8,004 nucleotides of DNA from Puniceicoccales bacterium (GTDB taxonomy: Bacteria; Verrucomicrobiota; Verrucomicrobiia; Opitutales; JAIRKQ01), in assembly GCA_031258795.1 (NCBI GenBank), contig JAIRMI010000073.1:1-8004 (forward strand), given 5' to 3'. A model generated the notes under the pieces. That model was not told the origin of the DNA and did not search any database. It saw nothing but the letters and a program-made list of their open reading frames with translations. Numbering within the stretch: position 1 is the stretch's first letter; every line of letters starts with the position of its first letter. Made by a program: the position numbers and the translations under genes. Positions 1 to 6,434 of this stretch are shown one piece after another.

Positions 1-431
1 ATGGGATTGAGGTCCGGAGAGTAGGGAGGCAGGTAAATTAGTGAACAGCCGGCCGCTTCGATGGCCTCCCGCGTCCTAGGATGCTTATGAAAGGCAGCAT
101 TATCCATAAGAACCACTTGTCCTGGTTTCAATGCTGCAACGAGGAATTGTTCCACCCAAGCATTGAAGACTTCGCCATCGGTGGTGCAATAATAAACACA
201 TTCGGCAATGGTCTCACCGTCGACATATCCAGCGACAATGTTCGTCCTCTGAAATTTCTTCCCAGCCACAAAGCCAAACACCTTCTTTCCCTTTGCTGAT
301 CTGGCATTCTGGCATTTCGCCTGTGCAGACGGCGATCGATTCCACCCTCATCCACACAGACTATGTCTTCCTTTTTGTAGGGGGAGATTGCCCTCTCATA
401 CTCCTCACGTTTCTCCTCCTCTCGCTCTTTA
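1..431 (-). pseudogene. IS630-family transposase fragment, copy 1 (runs off left edge)
   Basis: Reading the minus strand leftwards gives the catalytic core of an IS630-family DDE transposase. It starts at about 431 within a YKERE motif, then EEKREEYERAISPYKKEDIV and the first catalytic Asp in VDEGGIDRRLH. The frame changes near 285-300, in a run rich in A and G, and continues with KGKKVFGFVAGKKFQRTNIV, GYVDGETIAECVYY, the second catalytic Asp in VLMDNAAFHK, and AIEAAGCSLIYLPPYSPDLN at the window edge. The third acidic residue (expected in NPIEKFW) would lie just outside. The N-terminal helix-turn-helix part is missing. IS630 proteins cut and paste DNA into TA dinucleotides. The loss of the 5' part plus the frameshift make this a relic, although some IS630 relatives use programmed frameshifting, so the shift alone would not prove inactivity. 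Confidence 0.88.
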
Positions 432-441
432 TACAGTCATC

Positions 442-940
442 TTACTCCAGAAAAGCATACTGAATGGCGTCGAAGAGAGATGGGAAGAGGTGGAGGATGT
501 CGGAAAGCGTTCCTTTGAGGTTCGCCCAGAATTTTTCGATGGGATTGAGGTCCGGAGAGTAGGGAGGCAGGTAAATTAGGGAACAGCCGGCGGCCTCGAT
601 GGCCTTCCGTTCTTTATATACCCTGGTCTTTTTTTTACTGTGAGCTTTAGCTTTCTCAGCGCTTTGCCTATGCAACTCTTGCTCACTTTAAATTCGCTGA
701 CTATTTCTCTTTGATAGGCATCCGGACGCTCTCCCACGTACTTCACTAGCTTTTCCGGATCTAACTTTCTATATTTCCTGTTCAGCGGCACCCTCTCTAG
801 ATTCCCCATTTTCCTCAATTCTTCTTCCATGCAAATATCGCACGCTCACTTACTCCAAATGCCTCACTCGTTTCCTTTACACTGTGCGTGCTTTCCTATT
901 TTAATACCCTCTTTTTCACATCCGTTGTACGGTATGCCAT
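442..940 (-). pseudogene. IS630-family transposase, copy 2, internal deletion and several disruptions
   Basis: The start is probably the ATG at 938-940 (MAYRTTDVKKRVLK), followed by an in-frame TAG at 896-898. Reading then continues through a first helix-turn-helix (SVKETSEAFGVSERAIFAWK). A frameshift near 825-835 leads into GNLERVPLNRKYRKLDPEKL, VGERPDAY and a second helix-turn-helix (IVSEFKVSKSCIGKALRKLK). A further frameshift near 650-660 leads to KKKTRVYKER. There the sequence jumps straight to KAIEAAGCSLIYLPPYSPDL, NPIEKFWANLKGTL (the Glu of the DDE triad) and the C-terminus YAFLE, with the stop at 442-444. The roughly 120 residues carrying both catalytic Asp residues, present in copy 1, are deleted at about 609-612. 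The product could not transpose. Confidence 0.85.
539..609. repeat. Direct repeat of 1-71 (shared IS630 3' segment)
   Basis: Bases 1-71 and 539-609 match over about 71 bases with about four mismatches by eye. The first starts ATGGGATTGAGGTCCGGAGA and the second is identical there. Both encode, on the minus strand, REAIEAAGC/KAIEAAGC through PPYSPDLNP. The match ends where copy 1 continues into HPRTRE and copy 2 jumps to YKER, which marks the deletion junction of copy 2. The high identity suggests that the two copies belong to the same, fairly recently active element family. Confidence 0.9.
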
Positions 941-990
941 CTATCCCGCATGTGCAGGTTTAAATGCCCCTATCAAGTTCTTTGACTATA

Positions 991-1280
991 ATAGGCTCAA
1001 CCCCTTTTCCTTTGTGTCATGAAATTTAATGCGCCCTTTTGTTGGAACGGGCAATGCCATTAGAGTTATCTTCGTGAAATTTATATTCTTATTTCCTTCC
1101 TTCATATGTTCCTTCTTTTTAGCTGTTTGCTTAATTTCAATCCCGCAACAATCCCGCAGGCTATGGGGAATTTTGGGGAAATTCTTTAAAATTTAGGAAA
1201 GAATTAAAAACTTGTGTCAAGCCTAAGTCCTTCTAAAATAAAGCCCTAGGGAAGTCTAAGGAAAATACGGTAAGTTTTAA
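991..1280. other. Gap without a recognisable gene
   Basis: About 290 bases between the end of the IS630 element and the tRNA half. No coding region on either strand resembles a protein I know, and the missing 5' half of the tRNA (expected to begin like GGGCGAC) is not visible immediately upstream. Small features only: a near-tandem pair of AATCCCGCA at about 1140-1158, and the palindrome CCCTAGGG at 1244-1251. The missing N-terminal part of IS630 copy 1 is not recognisable here. Confidence 0.5.
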
Positions 1281-1283
1281 ATG

Positions 1284-1333
1284 TCTGGTTTACATCCAGT
1301 AGGTTACAGGTTCGAGTCCTGTGTCGCCCACCA
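1284..1333 (+). pseudogene. tRNA-Val(UAC) 3' half (anticodon arm to CCA)
   Basis: The segment folds as the 3' part of a tRNA. The anticodon arm is CTGG (1285-1288), loop TTTACAT (1289-1295), CCAG (1296-1299). The anticodon TAC at 1291-1293 reads valine codons, and the fifth pair (1284/1300) is T-T. A five-base variable loop follows. The T arm is perfect: ACAGG, loop TTCGAGT, CCTGT (1306-1322). Then come the 3' acceptor strand GTCGCCC (1323-1329), discriminator A (1330) and an encoded CCA (1331-1333). The acceptor 5' strand and D arm are absent upstream, so this is not a working tRNA gene. Such 3' halves commonly arise when an element integrates into a tRNA gene and duplicates its 3' end, but here no integrase gene is visible. 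A simple truncated copy is the alternative. Confidence 0.8.
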
Positions 1334-1720
1334 GCTCCTAGGCCGCTCAAATAGAGGAATGGCTGGCAGAGAGAAAAGAGTTAGTATTAGAAAAAGCAAG
1401 TTGCCGCAAATTTGCCGCAAAAATGAAATTCAAGCGAACAAGTGCAAGCATAGGTCGCGCCTCCGTGGAGGGGGAGTTGAAAAGCATTGAGAATAGGCGG
1501 TAGGTCCTCAATGGGGCTTCGCTGATTATTGAATGAAAATAGGTGTGGAGGATATAGTAGGATCAGGGCTGTCTCTGAGAGAAATGGTTTCCCAATCATC
1601 ATGGAAGGAAATTTCACAGAAGCGGCGCACATTTTTGCTATTTTGAGGATTGACAGGAGCATTGAGTTGCCATTTATGAGCCAATGTTAGCAGTGGGAGG
1701 CCTATAAAAAGAAATAAAAA
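1334..1720. other. Gap without a recognisable gene, with a short tandem repeat
   Basis: About 390 bases between the tRNA half and the IS982 relic. A tandem repeat TTGCCGCAAA/TTTGCCGCAAA sits at 1401-1421. Both strands have short open frames (for example 1387-1662 minus, 91 codons), but none has a motif, start signal or composition that I would call coding. The left end of the IS982 element should lie in the right part of this gap; I could not identify its terminal repeat. Confidence 0.5.
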
Positions 1721-2553
1721 AATGTTTTCCGTTTGGTGGATGATTTGTATATGATTTGAGGGAGAAGGAAAGAGAAAGGAGAGGACGAAAAAGAAGGCTG
1801 TGGGTGAGTGAAATTTTGGCCATACAAATATGGTTCAACCCAGGTAAATTGAGGGATTTCAAGACATTTTAAGGGGGAGCGAAGGGAGAATTTTCAGGAC
1901 CATTTTTTCTCAAAATGCCAAATTATTTTTCTTTTGCGAAACAAATAAAACAGCAGGGAAAAACATTTCATTTTACTGGGAAGGTAAGGCGGAGCAAGGG
2001 TGCTTTTTACATCGATTCAACGCCGCTTCCCGCATGCAAAAATGCACGCTATCGGAGCCGCAAAACATTCCCAAACATGGCAAACTAGACCCATTAATCG
2101 GTTTCCGCAGCATTTGGGTAAAAATTACGTCTCACACCCCGGAGGCATGCCGAAAATTTGTGAAACATCCCGAAAGTTTGTGAAATTTTCCCCGAAACCA
2201 GGAAATTTGTGCGGCATTGCCCGTGGGGAAGAAGTGCTCGCAAACTGCACAGAGACAGAGATTGGCGATAGGGGATATGTTTCTCCTACCCTCGGAGATT
2301 CCTTGGCAAAAAAGGGAATAGGGCTCATTGGCAAACACCCCAAAACATGGCTCCAAACACCCGGGAAGAAAGAAGATTCCTAAAGAAACGGTCCATTATA
2401 GAGACCATGATCGGGAGATTTAAAAATTTTTTCGGCGGAACACTTTCCCGTCTCCCCTCCGCACAATCCGCTTATTTTGCGTATTTGCGCGGCTATTATT
2501 GCCTTCAACCTGACCCCTTTATTTTGAGTTTCGCGTATGCACGTGTATTTTGA
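1721..2553 (+). pseudogene. IS982-family transposase, decayed
   Basis: Pieces in different frames join into one IS982-type DDE transposase of the expected size (about 830 bases). Near the N-terminus are VFRLVDDLYM (from 1724) and SEILAIQIWFNPGKLRDFK (1805-1860), matching the family's SLSEIMTI..F region, then a TAA at 1869-1871. Next come MPNYFSFAKQIKQ and KGAFYIDSTPLPACKNARY, with the first catalytic Asp at 2014-2016. After further frame changes come VKFSPKPGNL, then EIGDRGYVSPTLGDSLAKKG with the second Asp at 2267-2269. A shift near 2345 leads to NTREERRFLKKRSIIETMIG, with the catalytic Glu at 2401-2403, and RFKNFFGGTLSRLPSAQSAY to a stop at 2551-2553. Several stops and at least three frameshifts make it inactive. 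It ends 18 bases before the stop codon of the oppositely oriented tgt. Confidence 0.85.
2150..2185 (+). repeat. Short tandem duplication inside the IS982 relic
   Basis: CCGAAAATTTGTGAAA (2150-2165) recurs as CCGAAAGTTTGTGAAA (2170-2185), one mismatch, with a 20-base period. It falls between the first and second catalytic Asp regions, where the transposase reading is hardest to follow. A local duplication could explain part of the loss of frame. Confidence 0.6.
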
Positions 2554-2570
2554 GCAACACGTGTGCGAAA
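2529..2570. terminator. Imperfect hairpin next to the tgt stop codon
   Basis: CACGTGT (2540-2546) pairs with ACACGTG (2557-2563) across a 10-base loop, and the outer TTTCGC (2529-2534) pairs with GCGAAA (2565-2570) after an asymmetric bulge. It begins immediately beyond the tgt stop codon (2571-2573) in the direction of tgt transcription and also covers the stop of the IS982 relic. It may serve as a terminator between the two convergent units. No clear U-run follows in the tgt direction, so an origin as the IS982 end, or chance, is possible. Confidence 0.35.
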
Positions 2571-3731
2571 TTAAATTTTTGAAGCGGATATTAATTCGCG
2601 TATGTGCTTCATGAAGTCCTCCATGAAATGAACATTGTGGATTGTTAAAAGCTGGCCACCGAGGTTTTCCCTGGCTTTAAAAAGGTGGTGGATGTATGAT
2701 CTGGAAAATTTTCGGCAACAATAGCATGTACATGTGTGCGAGATTGGCCCCGTATCATGAATAAAGCGTGCATTGTTGATATTGATCGATTCATGACCAT
2801 CGTTTGTGCTGGGATCAACTAGCGCGCCGCCGTGGCGAGCCAAACGGGTAGGATGAACGCAATCAAAGGTGTCTATGCCATTTTTGACTCCATTCAGAAT
2901 GTCGCCCATGTGCCCTATGCCGAGTAGGTGAGTGGGGCGATTGTTTTCTATATGCTCACAAGTACAGGCAACAACGTGGTTCATCTGTTCCTTTGTGCCG
3001 CCCAAGCTGCCTCCAATGGCCTGGCCAAAGAATTCATTGGTAGATACAAATTCTGCGCTTTCCCTGCGTAAGTCTCCGTAGATACCTCCTTGGATTATTC
3101 CATAAATTGCTTGAGTATTGTCGTTTGAACGCTTAAACTCTCTCAGACTGCGCATTTCCCAGCGATGGCTCCTATCCATGGAACGAGCGGTATAGGTAGG
3201 GTCAACGTGAAAGGGAGTGCATTCATCGAATGCCAAAATGATATCAGCACCAATTTTGCGCTGAGCTTGGATGGAAATTTCCGGAGAAAGGCAATGTGTG
3301 CGCCCGTCGATGTATGACCTAAAATGAGCTCCTTCTTCACTTATTTTTAGCAAAGTTTTTCCCCTTGTGCCCATAAAATTTCGCCGTCCTTTTATTTCAT
3401 CTGCTACGCAACCATGTCCCAAGCTGAAAATCTGAAATCCCCCAGAATCGGTAAGCATTGGCTTGTTCCATCCCACCATTTTATGTAACCCACCATTTTC
3501 GGCAACTACGTTCGGACCCGGTTGAAGGTACAAATGATAGGTATTTGCTAGCATGATTTCGGCACCAGTGGCCTCAAGTTGCTCCGCTGTTATCGCCTTC
3601 ATGGCACCTTTCGTTCCACAGAAAACAAAGTTAGGCGTGCTAATAGCTCCATGCGGTGTCACTAATTTGCCACACCTGGCCTTGGATTTGGACGACCTGT
3701 GAGTTATTTCAAACGAAAATTGTGGGTACAT
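2571..3731 (-). CDS. tgt: tRNA-guanine transglycosylase (Tgt)
   Basis: Exchanges the guanine at wobble position 34 of tRNAs with GUN anticodons for a 7-deazaguanine base. The 386-residue TIM-barrel protein shows TDSGGFQ with the general-base Asp95, AFDECTP at 168-173, GIIQGG at 211-216, and FDCVHPTR with the presumed nucleophile Asp290. A zinc site is formed by Cys334, Cys336, Cys339 and His365, spaced as in Zymomonas Tgt. The specificity loop reads IGGSLGGTKE (239-248) instead of the usual bacterial GGLAVGE: Gly244 replaces the Val and Thr246 the Glu. Eukaryotic queuine-using enzymes carry Gly at that Val position. The protein also stops at RELISASKI, lacking the last dozen or so residues of the Zymomonas protein. 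The ATG at 3731 follows an in-frame TGA and has no clear Shine-Dalgarno. It diverges from the pseudouridine synthase gene. Function is near certain; queuine use is inferred. Confidence 0.97.
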   Translation of the reverse strand: MYPQFSFEITHRSSKSKARCGKLVTPHGAISTPNFVFCGTKGAMKAITAEQLEATGAEIMLANTYHLYLQPGPNVVAENGGLHKMVGWNKPMLTDSGGFQIFSLGHGCVADEIKGRRNFMGTRGKTLLKISEEGAHFRSYIDGRTHCLSPEISIQAQRKIGADIILAFDECTPFHVDPTYTARSMDRSHRWEMRSLREFKRSNDNTQAIYGIIQGGIYGDLRRESAEFVSTNEFFGQAIGGSLGGTKEQMNHVVACTCEHIENNRPTHLLGIGHMGDILNGVKNGIDTFDCVHPTRLARHGGALVDPSTNDGHESININNARFIHDTGPISHTCTCYCCRKFSRSYIHHLFKARENLGGQLLTIHNVHFMEDFMKHIRELISASKI

Positions 3732-3768
3732 TGCTCAATGGAGCACGTTGTAGGATCCAATGGTGATG

Positions 3769-3797
3769 TCCATAAAATTTTCCTATTAGTATTGCAA
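3769..3797 (-). promoter_or_regulatory. Candidate promoter for tgt
   Basis: On the minus strand TTGCAA (3797-3792) and TATGGA (3774-3769) are separated by 17 bases, each matching four of six positions of the sigma-70 consensus. Transcription would begin near 3762, giving a leader of about 30 bases before the tgt ATG. TTGCAA is self-complementary and could also act as a -35 for the divergent gene, but no well-placed -10 follows on that side. Pattern evidence only. Confidence 0.3.
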
Positions 3798-3826
3798 AAA
3801 GAGTATCAATAGTATTCCAAATAATC

Positions 3827-4570
3827 ATGAACAGTGAAATGATACGCTTGCAAAAATTTTTAGCACACTGCGGGTTGTGCTCAAGGCGCAAGGCGGAAGA
3901 ACTGATTCATTCCATGTGCGTGACTGTCAACGGAGAGGTTGCCTTCGTGGGAGTTTCCGTAGATATCGGCAAAGATATTGTAAAGGTAAATGGCAAAAAA
4001 ATAAGTTCAAATTCAGCTTCGACAGGGACCAAAATTCCCTTGGTTTTGATGCTAAATAAGCCAAAAGGCTACGTATGTTCCCATTACGATAAATTTAATG
4101 AGAGAACGATTTTTGACCTCATTCCCAAGCATTATTGCAAAAATCGATTGCTTTTTTGTGGAAGGCTGGATAAGGATACGACGGGGCTCATCCTTTTATC
4201 GGATGATGGCGAGTTTGTACAAAAAATTTCCCATCCATCGGCCAATATAAAGAAACACTACGAAGTAATAATTTCGCGTCCACTCGGGGATGGGATAAGA
4301 TCGAAACTTTTGCAAGGGATAAGCAGCGGGGGAGAATTTATAAAATTCGATAAAATTTTTCCGATAGGGGAGGGGAGGCTGAAAGATATGATCTTTGAGG
4401 TGGTCCTATCCCAGGGCAGGAAAAATGAAATCCATAGAATGTTTGAACACTTTGGGTATTTTGTGGAAAAGCTGCGTCGCACTAAAGTAGGGAGCCTGCG
4501 ATTGCACGGTCTGTCCCCAGGTACATGCCGACGTCTATCCGAAAAGGAGATTCAATCGTTGTTTCGATAA
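3827..4570 (+). CDS. rluB: RsuA/RluB-family rRNA pseudouridine synthase
   Basis: Isomerises a specific uridine in ribosomal RNA to pseudouridine. The 247-residue protein has an N-terminal S4 RNA-binding domain (RLQKFLAHCGLCSRRKAEEL, residues 7-26, followed by VTVNG), which excludes the S4-less RluE type. The catalytic domain follows: LNKPKGYVCS (76-85), GRLDKDTTGLILLSDDG with catalytic Asp115 (112-128), KKHYEV (142-147), and the family signature GRKNEIHRMFEHFG (197-210) then LRRTKVGSLRL (216-226). Length is normal for the group. The start could be Met1 or Met5 (3839); neither has a clear ribosome binding site. It diverges from tgt, another RNA-modification gene, and converges on the AddB-like gene. 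The family is secure. The symbol is a best guess, since RluB, RluF and RsuA act on different uridines and cannot be separated with confidence by eye. Confidence 0.93.
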   Translation: MNSEMIRLQKFLAHCGLCSRRKAEELIHSMCVTVNGEVAFVGVSVDIGKDIVKVNGKKISSNSASTGTKIPLVLMLNKPKGYVCSHYDKFNERTIFDLIPKHYCKNRLLFCGRLDKDTTGLILLSDDGEFVQKISHPSANIKKHYEVIISRPLGDGIRSKLLQGISSGGEFIKFDKIFPIGEGRLKDMIFEVVLSQGRKNEIHRMFEHFGYFVEKLRRTKVGSLRLHGLSPGTCRRLSEKEIQSLFR

Positions 4571-4583
4571 AATTTTTACTAAC

Positions 4584-6419
4584 TCATCGCATAGATACTG
4601 CGGCAGCGAGAGGCAGATTTGTTGTGTCCATTGCGAATTTTACAGGCTTTTCTCCAATGATACCGCTTCTAAATATCCCCGCCAATTCGGCAAATAGGGA
4701 CTGGCTTTCTCCAAGAAGTGCCTCCAAACTAATTGGTAAAATATTTTCGCAGTCATGGCGAAGTATTTGCACATTGACGCGCTCAAACCCCGCGCTTCTA
4801 TAAGCCAAGCCATACATGCATACCTGAACCCCTGTGTACTCAGCAATCTGGGAGGAAAGTTTCTCCGGGTTCAATGCATCATACTTACTGCTTTTGAAGT
4901 CAAAAATATTTATGGTTGCCTGGGGATTTGTTGTAAAATTTTCCTCGGAAAGAATGCAATCAACTCTCCCGGTCAATTTAAAATCACCCAACTTTTCGCC
5001 AAGTATTGTGCAGATGGGAACTTTCACTTCCGTTGCAATAAATTTGTATCCGAGGGAAACGATCTTCTCGGCAAATTTATAAGCCATGTACTTTGCAATG
5101 CGAAAAATTTCCAGAACAAAGTAGTTGGCATTGGCACTGGTGGCGCCGTAAGCCGCTGTCATTTCTTGCCAAATGACCTCCCATTTGCCGTCAATCAATG
5201 AGTAAAATTGCTCCAAAGTTGGCACAGCTTGGCAGTGTTCGGCAACGTTCAAAAGTTCGTGTACGAGAGATCCAAGAAATATCTTTTCACCGGTTTCAAC
5301 GTCAAAGCGGGAATGTACATTTTCAAGTTTCAAAACGTGATCATAAAATACCCCTGCAGGATTTTTTAGCAAAATTTCCACTGTCTTGCAGGCGATGCTG
5401 TGGGGGCTTCCAAGGTCAAGCATGTAAGAATATTGGTTGAGCTTTGTTTGACTGCTATTTCGAGAATCGTAGGCAATTTTTGTTTGCAAGATATTGCCGT
5501 CGGTGGCATAAATTGATTCGATGCAATTTCTCTTTATTTGGAAATTTTGAAAATCATTCAGGCTCAAAAGTTGCCCCGTGGCGGTAAAAATTTTATGCCT
5601 TAGCAAATCCGGCACATCGTCCCAACACTTTGCAACACAGGTTATTATACAATTTTTTTTTGCTAAAACGTACTCCGTGAACTCGTTAAAATTTTGGCAA
5701 TTCGTGAATGAGCACAGGTATAAATCGTAACTATCACGGGCAGCCGTTCTGGAATTCGCTATGGCAACATTGGCAGATTTTCCTGGTCTTTGTTGAATTA
5801 CATGTGTTTTAAAAAATTCTTCCGTGACCTTTGCAAGAATTTCAAATTTTTCGCAATGCGTTGAATCATAAGAAGCAAACGTACCGTCGAGCTTTTTCAG
5901 TAGTTCTTTGCACAGCAAATCGCCAAAAATTCTTTGTAAAGATGATAAAAATTTCACAATTGAAACTTTCTCATTCTTCAAATCGTATTGATTGAGAAAC
6001 TTTTGCAGAGATATTTCTTTCGCCAGGGCGTTAAAAATTATGTCATAGTTTGGAGTTAAGTAGCGATAGAGTAGGGGATTGACCTTTTTATTTACGATTT
6101 TAAAGTCATCAAAGCAGCAGATTTCATGTGCAACTAGGTCTTGGTAAAATTTTAGAAAAGCAAAGATATCTCGGTCAATTTGCCAAGATGTCCAATGCCT
6201 AAAAATTTCCAACGCAGCCACCGATACGGATTGGCGACAGTTTATAAGGTCATCGTATTCAACGCCATTATATTTCAGTTCGGCGCTAATTGCTGAGTAA
6301 AAATTATTGCTGTGACCATCGCACAATATGCAAATTTTTTTGTCCGGATTCGAGTCTGCGATGCCGCATATATCACCAACTTCTGAGCACAGAGACGCAT
6401 AAAATCGCAGGGCGTTCAT
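4584..6419 (-). CDS. AddB-like PD-(D/E)XK nuclease, short form
   Basis: Resembles the C-terminal 600 residues of AddB, the subunit of the AddAB helicase-nuclease that resects double-strand breaks. A RecB-type nuclease domain fills about 340-611: NPAGVFYDHVLKL (353-365), the motif-I His in LGSLVHELL (His387), Glu464, GRVD with Asp487, IFDFKSSK with Asp507 and Lys509, and VQVCMYGLA with Gln532 and Tyr536. All the residues expected for catalysis appear present. Residues 215-240 (NVAIANSRTAARDSYDLYLC) look like the degenerate AddB stretch before 'GGLNEG', but that motif is lost. No Walker A is present, and no iron-sulfur cysteine cluster like that of Bacillus AddB. Alphaproteobacterial AddB proteins are roughly 1,000 residues, so the N-terminal half is missing. 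The gene upstream is an intact ATPase gene 15 bases away, so the missing part is not nearby. It could be a reduced AddB or a stand-alone nuclease. No AddA gene is in the window. Confidence 0.8.
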   Translation of the reverse strand: MNALRFYASLCSEVGDICGIADSNPDKKICILCDGHSNNFYSAISAELKYNGVEYDDLINCRQSVSVAALEIFRHWTSWQIDRDIFAFLKFYQDLVAHEICCFDDFKIVNKKVNPLLYRYLTPNYDIIFNALAKEISLQKFLNQYDLKNEKVSIVKFLSSLQRIFGDLLCKELLKKLDGTFASYDSTHCEKFEILAKVTEEFFKTHVIQQRPGKSANVAIANSRTAARDSYDLYLCSFTNCQNFNEFTEYVLAKKNCIITCVAKCWDDVPDLLRHKIFTATGQLLSLNDFQNFQIKRNCIESIYATDGNILQTKIAYDSRNSSQTKLNQYSYMLDLGSPHSIACKTVEILLKNPAGVFYDHVLKLENVHSRFDVETGEKIFLGSLVHELLNVAEHCQAVPTLEQFYSLIDGKWEVIWQEMTAAYGATSANANYFVLEIFRIAKYMAYKFAEKIVSLGYKFIATEVKVPICTILGEKLGDFKLTGRVDCILSEENFTTNPQATINIFDFKSSKYDALNPEKLSSQIAEYTGVQVCMYGLAYRSAGFERVNVQILRHDCENILPISLEALLGESQSLFAELAGIFRSGIIGEKPVKFAMDTTNLPLAAAVSMR

Positions 6420-6434
6420 AGGGATTGCCCCATG

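Larger units (their letters stand above)
432..990 (-). mobile_element. Internally deleted IS630-family element
   Basis: Both ends of an IS630-like element can be proposed. The plus strand reads TACAGTCATCTTACTC inward from 432, and the minus strand reads TATAGTCAAAGAACTTG inward from 990. The outermost eight bases agree as TAYAGTCA and the inner match is looser. Both ends abut TA (430-431, and 991 on), as expected for this family's TA target. The left end abuts the interrupted transposase of copy 1 inside a TATA. Between the ends lies a single transposase relic (442-940) lacking its central catalytic part, so the element is about 560 bases instead of the roughly 1 kb usual for the family. The exact ends are inferred from pattern, not from comparison with a complete copy. 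Confidence 0.6.

Noticed and set aside
1035..1060. GGGCAATGCC as a possible 5' end of the split tRNA-Val
   Set aside because: It pairs poorly with the acceptor strand GTCGCCC, no D arm follows, and the gap to the anticodon arm shows no sign of an intron.
1281..1490. 69-codon open frame on the plus strand
   Set aside because: Its first third is the translated tRNA half (anticodon and T arm); the rest shows no domain or ribosome binding site.
1387..1662. 91-codon open frame on the minus strand
   Set aside because: No recognisable motif, no start signal, and it lies among decayed mobile DNA; probably chance.
1674..1862. 62-codon open frame on the minus strand
   Set aside because: Lies antisense to the N-terminal part of the IS982 relic, which gives the better explanation.
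2150..2185. CRISPR-like repeat
   Set aside because: Only two copies with a 4-base gap and no spacers; a simple tandem duplication.
2000..2383. 127-codon open frame on the plus strand taken as a gene of its own
   Set aside because: Its second half carries the IS982 GDRGYVS motif and its first half is out of frame with the upstream catalytic Asp; it is a piece of the broken transposase.
4755..5201. 148-codon open frame on the plus strand
   Set aside because: Antisense to the well-supported nuclease domain of the AddB-like gene.
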